Source: a virus. From it: DNA of 52,221 nucleotides. Below the pieces are notes generated by a model that ran no database searches, was not told where the DNA came from, and saw only the letters and a list, made by a program, of their open reading frames with translations. A program made the translations under genes and the position numbers. Positions 23,842-29,031 of the stretch are shown one piece after another (position 1 is the first letter of the stretch; the number at the start of each line of letters is the position of its first letter). The DNA lies in IMG/VR virus record IMGVR_UViG_3300048041_000040, positions 1 through 52,221 of that record. One strand, written 5' to 3'.

Positions 23842-24638
23842 CACGCACCCCCGTTGAATATCGCATCGTGAACCGTCGGCACCAAGTCGGGCTTCGTGGC
23901 CAACGCCGGCAAGTGGGGGAACCCGAAATGTTTCAACACAGCGTTAACGCGGTCGAGCGTGATCGTACCGGCAGCGATGGCGGCCGTCACTTTCGGCATG
24001 AGCTTAACGAACGTCATAGCCGTATCGCCGGGGGGTGGGGGCGGTAGGCTACTCGGGCCTGACCGCGCTGGCGGCGGAAGCGGTACGGTGGCGACAACGG
24101 AGGGGATCGCCATCACAGCGCACAACTCCGCTTCGACCGTTGCGAGCAGTTCCTCGGCAACATTACGCTTCTTTTTCCACGTTCCGTCCGCAATCGTGTC
24201 TTTTGACGACGAGTGGATGCGGTGGTCCCACGGCAAACCACGCTTATCGAGGGGGACAGGGGACGCTGGGCCGCTTGCAGCAGTTGCCGTGACAGGTGGC
24301 GCCGGGGGCGTTGCAGGCGGTAAGGACGGGACAGCGCCAGCAGCCGGAACCGCCGCAAAAGGCGCAGCCGTTGCCGTACCGCCCGGTGCGTTTCCCACGC
24401 CGAAGCTCGCGAGTTCAGGGTCGAGGCCCGTTTCGGGATTGTCGGCGGGGGCAAGTTTCGGTAGATTTTCCGGCAACGCGGCAAATTCAATCCGGCCATG
24501 CGATTCGCCCCGATAGGGCAATGACGACGAGGCGACTTCGCACGCTTCCGGCTCGGTCATTACCGCAACGAATGCCGCAAGCGCGCGCCATTCCGGGAGC
24601 GCCATCCGGTCGGTATCGATCTCAATTCTAAGTCCCAT
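23841..24638 (-). CDS. Phage protein with 'GLPWDHRIHSSSK' motif
   Basis: 265 residues from the ATG at 24638 (MGLRIEIDTDR). The first 45 residues are globular. A long Ala/Pro-rich linker follows, then the motif LDKRGLPWDHRIHSSSK with ADGTWKKKRNV. I know this motif from many phage proteins of unknown function that sit near recombination genes. A helical C-terminal domain (TFVKLMPKVTAAI...LKHFGFPHL) ends it. It is the first gene of the leftward replication operon, read from the promoter at 24698-24670. Confidence 0.65.
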   Translation of the reverse strand: MGLRIEIDTDRMALPEWRALAAFVAVMTEPEACEVASSSLPYRGESHGRIEFAALPENLPKLAPADNPETGLDPELASFGVGNAPGGTATAAPFAAVPAAGAVPSLPPATPPAPPVTATAASGPASPVPLDKRGLPWDHRIHSSSKDTIADGTWKKKRNVAEELLATVEAELCAVMAIPSVVATVPLPPPARSGPSSLPPPPPGDTAMTFVKLMPKVTAAIAAGTITLDRVNAVLKHFGFPHLPALATKPDLVPTVHDAIFNGGA

Positions 24639-24650
24639 AATTTTGTCCAA

Positions 24651-24679
24651 TTGGTTGGTAGGAATCGGTAAGATATGCT
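24651..24679 (+). promoter_or_regulatory. Rightward sigma70-type promoter of the helicase operon
   Basis: -35 TTGGTT (24651-24656), 17-base spacer, -10 TATGCT (24674-24679). It stands about 30 bases before the first rightward gene at 24709. Its -10 shares two bases with the -10 of the divergent promoter, so the two polymerases would compete. Confidence 0.55.
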
Positions 24680-24698
24680 ACATTAACTAAAACGTCAA
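24670..24698 (-). promoter_or_regulatory. Leftward sigma70-type promoter of the polymerase/ssDNA-binding operon
   Basis: Read leftward: -35 TTGACG (24698-24693), 17-base spacer, -10 TATCTT (24675-24670). The first leftward gene starts at 24638. The palindrome found in the other two leftward promoters is absent, so this operon is probably controlled differently. Confidence 0.55.
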
Positions 24699-24708
24699 CA
24701 GGAATTTT

Positions 24709-24849
24709 ATGCCAGTTATAAATATTGATTGCCGCGTCGGTCTCTCGTTATTCCCCGATAATTCGATTGACGCGATTGTGACAGATCCGCCGTATGAGCT
24801 ATCTGCCGAATACTGCGCTATCGCGAACGCCCGGATCGACGCAGCATGA
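24709..24849 (+). CDS. Micro-gene: internally deleted DNA methyltransferase (type DPPYEL)
   Basis: 46 codons. The first 31 read like the start of an N6-adenine/N4-cytosine methyltransferase: a 'hNIDCRVGLSLFPDNSIDA' opening and catalytic motif IV IVTDPPYEL. The last 15 (AEYCAIANARIDAA) read like the extreme C-terminus of the same enzyme class, where 'EY..IA..RI' normally follows the SAM-binding motif. The 150-250 residues expected in between are missing, yet the frame is intact. The TGA overlaps the helicase ATG at 24846. Methylation activity is very unlikely; it may serve as a coupling leader peptide. Confidence 0.75.
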   Translation: MPVINIDCRVGLSLFPDNSIDAIVTDPPYELSAEYCAIANARIDAA

Positions 24850-26549
24850 CCGTCGTTCTCCGACCGTATCAACAGCGCTTAGACGACGAAATTTCTCATT
24901 TATGGGAGTCCGGCCATGCCGTAGTGATGGCCGTTGCGCCGACCGGTGCGGGCAAGACCTGTATTTTCTCTGAGAAGCTGCGCAAGCACGTCGGCGCATG
25001 CGTAGCCATCGCGCACCGTCGCGAACTGGTTGGGCAAATGTCGCTCGCTCTCGCACGCAACGGCGTACGCCATCGCGTGATCGGCCCTGATAAAACCGTC
25101 AAAGCGTGCCAACGCCTGCATATCCGAAAACTTGGCCGGCACTTTGTCGACCCAAACGCACGATGCGCGGCTGCGAGCGTGGACACCCTGATCAATATGG
25201 ACCCGGCCAACCCGTGGCTCGGGCAGGTCACGCTGTGGATCGGCGACGAAGGGCACCACTTCCTACAAGCGAACAAATGGGGCCGCGCCGTCGCGCTGTT
25301 CACCAATCCAACATGCCGTGGTCTGTTGGTCACAGCGACGCCAACCCGCGCGGACGGTAAAGGTCTCGGCGCCGATAACGACGGCCTGGCGCATGCGTTG
25401 GTCGAGGCGCCCGGCTTGCGTGAATTGATCCATATGGGATACTTGACGGACTATCGTATTTTTACGATGCCGTCCGACGTGGATTACTCGACGGTTCCGG
25501 TCGGGGCATCGGGCGAACTGGTTCATGCGAAACTGTGCGAGGCGGTACACGCGTCAGGCACGTTCGTGGGCGATGTGGTCAAGTCGTATCTGAAACACGC
25601 GGCGGGGAAATTGGGCGTTACATTCGCGGTCGACGTAGAATCAGCAAGCGAGATCGCGGCGGCGTTCCGTGCGGCCGGGGTGCCCGCCGAGTGTGTGCAT
25701 GCCGGAACGCCGGACGACTTACGCGCCGATATCCTGGCACGGTTCGAACGGCGCGAGGTGATGCAGCTCGTGAACGTGGACCTGTTCGGCGAAGGTTTCG
25801 ACTTGCCGGCGATCGAATGCGTGTCGCTGGCGCGTAAAACTGAATCGTTTTCGTTATTTGCGCAGCAGTGCGGGCGCACGCTTCGACCTATGGAAGGGAA
25901 GCAACATGCAATCATTATTGACCACGTGGGTAATGTATTTCGGCATGCTGTCATGCGCGTTGATCCTTGGCTTAATCGTCCTGTTATCGATCTCTGTTAT
26001 CGCCAATGGTCTCTTGACCGTCGCGGTTCGCGTGGCGGAGCGGTCCCTTCCGACGTTACGCCGGTTCGGTACTGCCTTAACGCTACGTGCTGTCAACCGT
26101 TCGAACGCTTCCGCAAGTGCTGCCCCTTCTGCGATACGCCTATCCCCGAACCCGCCGGCCGAGCCGCACCGGAGCAAGTAGAAGGCGACCTCGGCGAGCT
26201 GGACCCGGCCACGCTTGCCGAGCTGTTCGCCCGTATCGGTGGCGTGCAATCGGCGCGCATACCGACGCACCTCGACGGGCCGGCGCGTATCGCAGCGCAG
26301 CGCAACATTGACGCCCGACGCGAGGCGCAAGCGGCGGTACAGAACGCGCTCGCCTGGTACGGCGGATGGCTGGCGGCGCGTGGCGTTACCGACCAGGGCG
26401 AACAGTGGCGGGAGTTCTGGCAGACGTTCGGCGTCGATGTGGCCACGATTCAAGCATTGCCCGCCCGCGATATGTGGGAGTGGTACGGCAAAATAGGTGC
26501 GAAATTATCCGAATACGGTATTGACGTTTCGGTCAATGCCGGTTTATAG
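24846..26549 (+). CDS. Superfamily 2 DNA helicase
   Basis: A 567-residue helicase. Walker A is APTGAGKT (Lys37), the DEAH-like box is DEGH at 134-137, motif III is TATPTR near 163, and motif VI is QQCGRTLRP. After the helicase core come a zinc-ribbon-like group (RYCLNATC, CCPFC) and a helical C-terminus (ARDMWEWYGKIGAKL). It probably unwinds DNA at the fork or during recombination. Between 'DHVGNVFRH' and 'WSLDRR' there are some 10 more residues than in relatives I recall; another frame at this spot codes a strong membrane helix. Coupled to the micro-gene upstream by ATGA. Confidence 0.9.
   Translation: MTVVLRPYQQRLDDEISHLWESGHAVVMAVAPTGAGKTCIFSEKLRKHVGACVAIAHRRELVGQMSLALARNGVRHRVIGPDKTVKACQRLHIRKLGRHFVDPNARCAAASVDTLINMDPANPWLGQVTLWIGDEGHHFLQANKWGRAVALFTNPTCRGLLVTATPTRADGKGLGADNDGLAHALVEAPGLRELIHMGYLTDYRIFTMPSDVDYSTVPVGASGELVHAKLCEAVHASGTFVGDVVKSYLKHAAGKLGVTFAVDVESASEIAAAFRAAGVPAECVHAGTPDDLRADILARFERREVMQLVNVDLFGEGFDLPAIECVSLARKTESFSLFAQQCGRTLRPMEGKQHAIIIDHVGNVFRHAVMRVDPWLNRPVIDLCYRQWSLDRRGSRGGAVPSDVTPVRYCLNATCCQPFERFRKCCPFCDTPIPEPAGRAAPEQVEGDLGELDPATLAELFARIGGVQSARIPTHLDGPARIAAQRNIDARREAQAAVQNALAWYGGWLAARGVTDQGEQWREFWQTFGVDVATIQALPARDMWEWYGKIGAKLSEYGIDVSVNAGL
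25906..26181 (+). CDS. Possible overprinted membrane protein inside the helicase gene
   Basis: In another frame within the helicase gene, an ATG at 25906 has a strong AAGGGAAG ribosome binding site at 25894-25901. It opens 91 codons beginning MQSLLTTWVMYFGMLS. Residues about 8-38 are almost purely hydrophobic (CALILGLIVLLSISVIANGL), a clear membrane segment, then a basic region follows. The hydrophobic part lies exactly where the helicase protein looks unusual. This could be an overlapping gene or chance; no homology is known to me. Low confidence. Confidence 0.3.
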   Translation: MQSLLTTWVMYFGMLSCALILGLIVLLSISVIANGLLTVAVRVAERSLPTLRRFGTALTLRAVNRSNASASAAPSAIRLSPNPPAEPHRSK

Positions 26550-26557
26550 TTCACGAC

Positions 26558-26695
26558 ATGAAAACTTACCGCTTTGAAATTTGGTGCGACCTGTTTCGCG
26601 CTTTCTACGGATGTCACAAAACGTTCGAGGAAATATCACCTTTGATCGACGGCGCAATTGCGCGCGGCGACTTCTTTACGATTCGACTGTTATGA
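26558..26695 (+). CDS. Small hypothetical protein
   Basis: A 45-residue protein (MKTYRFEIWCDLFRAFYGCH...) that starts eight bases after the helicase stop. Its TGA overlaps the ATG of the nuclease gene at 26692. It shows a beta strand followed by helices (TFEEISPLIDGAIARGDFF), with aromatic residues and two cysteines. The 4-base overlap and even spacing favour a real gene. Function unknown. Confidence 0.55.
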   Translation: MKTYRFEIWCDLFRAFYGCHKTFEEISPLIDGAIARGDFFTIRLL

Positions 26696-27183
26696 ACAAT
26701 GACCTAATCACCTGGGCGATTCGTCATCACGTCTCGTTCGAAGCCATTGCCGAACTGCGCAAGATGTGGGGCGACGCCGCCGGGCCGTCATACATCGACG
26801 ATACGCTACGCGGTCACGTAAGCGAGGCGACGATTCAATCGCAGTGCATCCTTGATGCGCCACGGCGCGGCATGCACCTGTTCCGCAATAACGTCGGGGC
26901 GTTGCTGGATAAAGACGGCCGCATGGTGCGCTTCGGCCTGGCGAACGATTCGAAGCGGCGCAACGAGGTGCTCAAGTCGGGTGATTTGATTGGCATCGAT
27001 CCGGTGTTAATCACATCGGCGCATGTCGGGCGGACGATTGGGCAATTCGTCAGTGCGGAATGCAAACGGCCCGGCTGGACGTATTCGGGGCAGGGACGCG
27101 AACCGGCACAGCTCGCGTGGATACAGCTCGTCATCGCTTCGGGCGGTCGGGCTAAATTCGTTACGGATGCGGGGGAATTGTGA
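26692..27183 (+). CDS. VRR-NUC domain nuclease
   Basis: 163 residues from the ATG at 26692; the frame is open further upstream, but only over the small preceding gene. The VRR-NUC PD-(D/E)xK core is complete: Glu45 with Gln51 (SEATIQSQ), KSGDLIGI (Asp98), AECKRPG (Glu123, Lys125) and AQLAWIQ (Gln140). Phage members of this family are small structure-specific nucleases linked to replication. Its position between helicase and primase fits. Coupled on both sides by 4-base overlaps. Confidence 0.85.
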   Translation: MNNDLITWAIRHHVSFEAIAELRKMWGDAAGPSYIDDTLRGHVSEATIQSQCILDAPRRGMHLFRNNVGALLDKDGRMVRFGLANDSKRRNEVLKSGDLIGIDPVLITSAHVGRTIGQFVSAECKRPGWTYSGQGREPAQLAWIQLVIASGGRAKFVTDAGEL

Positions 27184-27428
27184 GCGAGATAGATGGCTGG
27201 GTAACGGCTAGAAATCGCGCTCTAATTGCGCTCGATTTAGACTTTGCGCGCCGCGTAATGCCGGACGCGTCCGACGACGTTCTGATACGGGCGCTACATA
27301 AGACGCGGTACGAATGCGTTCACATCGACCCGTCGCTGCGACACGAAAGCCGTCGATGGCTAGAGGCGGGCGGTTGGTCGCGTATCGACGGCTTGCCTTT
27401 CCCGAACGACGGGAGCTTACCGGCATGA
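27180..27428 (+). CDS. Hypothetical protein
   Basis: An 82-residue protein with a GTG start overlapping the nuclease stop (GTGA). It contains a helical stretch 'RNRALIALDLDFARRVMP' and 'DVLIRALHKTRYECVHIDP', then a 'SRRWLEAGGWSRI' end. Several phage replication blocks carry small proteins of this length after VRR-NUC, though I cannot name the family. Its stop overlaps the ATG of a membrane micro-protein at 27425. Confidence 0.6.
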   Translation: MSEIDGWVTARNRALIALDLDFARRVMPDASDDVLIRALHKTRYECVHIDPSLRHESRRWLEAGGWSRIDGLPFPNDGSLPA

Positions 27429-27517
27429 CCCCCGAACGCATCGCACTAATTCTCTACCTGGTCGGCTCGGCCTGTTTCTTCGTCGGTACGTTGATTAATT
27501 TCGTGCGGGGGTGGTGA
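27425..27517 (+). CDS. 30-residue membrane micro-protein
   Basis: MTPERIALILYLVGSACFFV followed by GTLINFVRGW: a single membrane helix with a short polar N-terminus and an RGW end. The start overlaps the previous stop by ATGA, and the stop joins the next start as TGATG. Similar one-helix proteins recur at this spot in phages with VRR-NUC and C5 methyltransferase genes, as I recall. Function unknown. Confidence 0.6.
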   Translation: MTPERIALILYLVGSACFFVGTLINFVRGW

Positions 27518-27705
27518 TGCTGAGTGTCGGCAAACAACTCGAACGCCTGATCACTCTCTGCGGTACCGCCGACGTGACCCGGTGGGAAGAAACGTTCATT
27601 CGCGGCATGTGGGGACGGTACTTACGCGCCAACAGTTCGACGAGCGGCATGACCGGATCGATGGTTGAGAAAATCGAATCAATTTATACGAAGCATTACG
27701 GATGA
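27517..27705 (+). CDS. Small conserved phage protein
   Basis: 62 residues from the ATG at 27517 (MLSVGKQLERLITLCG), two codons inside a possible GTG start at 27511; a GGGGG stretch upstream can serve as ribosome binding site. The pattern 'TADVTRWEETFIRGMW' and 'SMVEKIESIYTKHYG' fits a small helical family in phage genomes that has no known role. It overlaps the methyltransferase ATG at 27702. Confidence 0.6.
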   Translation: MLSVGKQLERLITLCGTADVTRWEETFIRGMWGRYLRANSSTSGMTGSMVEKIESIYTKHYG

Positions 27706-28613
27706 TCGCCTTTTACAACGAAATCGATGACTACTGTTGCGCGTGGCTATCGAACCTCATGGATGCCGGCCACATTACGCCGGGCGTGATCTCTAACAAA
27801 TCAATCGAGGACTTAACACCCTATGAACTTATCGGGTATGACCGGGTTCACCTGTTCGCTGGAATCGGCGTCTGGGACTACGCTCTACGCCTGGCCGGAT
27901 GGCCGAGTGACCGACCCGTCTGGACGCTCAGTTGCCCGTGCCAGCCTTTCAGCTCGGCAGGCAAAGGCGTTGGGTTTGATGACAAGCGGCACTTGTGGCC
28001 TCACGCCCAATGGCTCATTGAAGAGTGCAAACCTGTCGAACTCATTGGCGAGCAGGTTGCAAGTGGCGCTGCGTCCGCTTGGATCGACCTTGTACACGCT
28101 GACTTGGAAGCAATGGGCTACGCCTTCGGGTGTGTCCCGTTTCCGTCTGCGGGCGTCGGTGCTCCGCATATCAGAGACCGGGCTTACTGGGTGGCCGACT
28201 CCGAACTGTCCGCGAAAGAACGATTCGGACCACACGGCAGGGAAAGCGTACCCGGCGGGGCGGAATACGTACCTACCGGAAGCGGCGGCACTGACGGGCT
28301 GGCCGACACCCCAAGCGCGGGATCATTTCCCTGCGCATACGCCGGAATACATAGCGGCGAAGAAAGCGCAGGGTCACGGCATGGCGAACTTGAACGATCT
28401 GGTGCAGTTGACCAGCCCGGCCCGACTAACGGTTTCTGGCGTGATGCTGACTGGCTCGGATGCCGGGATGGGAAGTGGCGGCCCGTTGAATCCGGAACAT
28501 TCCCGCTGGCTCATGGGGTTGCCAATCGAATGGGCAAATTGCGCGCCTACGGAAACGCGATTAACGCTAAGCAAGCGCAAGCTTTCATTGAATGCTACCT
28601 AAATGAAATTTAA
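27702..28613 (+). CDS. DNA C5-cytosine methyltransferase
   Basis: A 303-residue enzyme of the Dcm class. Motif I is HLFAGIGVWDYAL (residues 50-62). Motif IV is SCPCQPFSSAGKG with catalytic Cys80. Motif VI is weak (GEQV, Glu117), motif VIII is IRDRAYWVAD, and the C-terminal motif is RAYGNAINAKQAQAFIE. Residues about 168-270 form the variable region and look loosely structured (Gly/Ser/Glu-rich). It may protect phage DNA from restriction. Almost all of it, from about residue 41, also encodes a second protein in another frame, which may explain the odd variable region. No partner restriction enzyme is seen. Confidence 0.85.
   Translation: MIAFYNEIDDYCCAWLSNLMDAGHITPGVISNKSIEDLTPYELIGYDRVHLFAGIGVWDYALRLAGWPSDRPVWTLSCPCQPFSSAGKGVGFDDKRHLWPHAQWLIEECKPVELIGEQVASGAASAWIDLVHADLEAMGYAFGCVPFPSAGVGAPHIRDRAYWVADSELSAKERFGPHGRESVPGGAEYVPTGSGGTDGLADTPSAGSFPCAYAGIHSGEESAGSRHGELERSGAVDQPGPTNGFWRDADWLGCRDGKWRPVESGTFPLAHGVANRMGKLRAYGNAINAKQAQAFIECYLNEI
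27823..28602 (+). CDS. Overlapping gene nested in the C5 methyltransferase
   Basis: A 259-codon frame, shifted by one base relative to the methyltransferase and nested within it. It starts MNLSGMTGFTCSLESASGTT. Recognisable elements: 'SLSARQAKALGL', LTSGTCGL-type TSGTCGLTPNGSLKSANLSN, 'LTGWPTP' twice, 'ARDHFPAHTPEYI' and LNPEHSRWLMGLPIEWANC. I know this series from annotated phage proteins found together with Dcm genes, always in the overlapping position. The product's role is unknown. A chance open frame of this length is unlikely, and motif recurrence in other phages, if confirmed, would prove coding. Confidence 0.6.
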   Translation: MNLSGMTGFTCSLESASGTTLYAWPDGRVTDPSGRSVARASLSARQAKALGLMTSGTCGLTPNGSLKSANLSNSLASRLQVALRPLGSTLYTLTWKQWATPSGVSRFRLRASVLRISETGLTGWPTPNCPRKNDSDHTAGKAYPAGRNTYLPEAAALTGWPTPQARDHFPAHTPEYIAAKKAQGHGMANLNDLVQLTSPARLTVSGVMLTGSDAGMGSGGPLNPEHSRWLMGLPIEWANCAPTETRLTLSKRKLSLNAT

Positions 28614-28896
28614 ACCCGAAGACCGCAAGGCGCAAATTATCGCCGAGGCGTTACGCCAGGCCCGCGCACGTGGCTATCAGAACGTTCGCGTCGAGCATAT
28701 CGCCGCGTCGCTGGGCATCACGGCCGGCCTGATTTACCACTATTACAAGACGGTCCCGTTACTCAAGCGCGCCATTATGGGAGCGGCCATTGCGCAACGT
28801 TTGCCGGAAATCGTCGCGCAGGGGCTTGTTGCTAAAGATCCTCGGGCGATGAATGCGGACGATAGCTTGAAGGCTTCGGCGAGGGCTACGGTATGA
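28603..28896 (+). CDS. TetR-type helix-turn-helix protein without ligand domain
   Basis: A 97-residue protein. Residues 5-55 are a TetR N-terminal DNA-binding domain: [40 protein letters not shown] with [12 protein letters not shown]. The large C-terminal ligand-binding domain of TetR proteins is absent. Only about 35 further residues follow. TetR-type proteins bind palindromes of roughly 15 bp, so it is a candidate to bind the operator shared by the promoters at 18606 and 38629. Coupled to the methyltransferase relic downstream by ATGA. Confidence 0.75.
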   Translation: MKFKPEDRKAQIIAEALRQARARGYQNVRVEHIAASLGITAGLIYHYYKTVPLLKRAIMGAAIAQRLPEIVAQGLVAKDPRAMNADDSLKASARATV

Positions 28897-29027
28897 TCTT
28901 GTGCGATTTGCCGTATGGTACGACGGGCGTCGCATGTGCGAACACGGGGCGCGAATTTATCGGGATCGAGAAAGACCCGACGTACTTCGTAATTGCCGAG
29001 TATCGTATTACCTGCGCGACGATCTGA
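28893..29027 (+). CDS. Micro-gene: internally deleted DNA methyltransferase (type DLPYGTT)
   Basis: 44 codons. [11 protein letters not shown] is the opening and motif IV region of a phage DNA methyltransferase. [18 protein letters not shown], then YFVIAEYRI, is its C-terminal motif I region (normally '[14 protein letters not shown]'). The two parts join at 'GTT', which both carry, as if short direct repeats had recombined and removed the centre. The frame is intact, the ATG overlaps the TetR-like gene stop, and the primase starts four bases after its stop. It belongs to a different methyltransferase subtype than the relic at 24709. Enzyme activity is very unlikely. Confidence 0.75.
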   Translation: MILCDLPYGTTGVACANTGREFIGIEKDPTYFVIAEYRITCATI

Positions 29028-29031
29028 CCCT

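Noticed and set aside
28893-29027. Functional small methyltransferase
   Set aside because: Too short to hold target recognition and a full SAM pocket; interpreted as an internally deleted gene instead.
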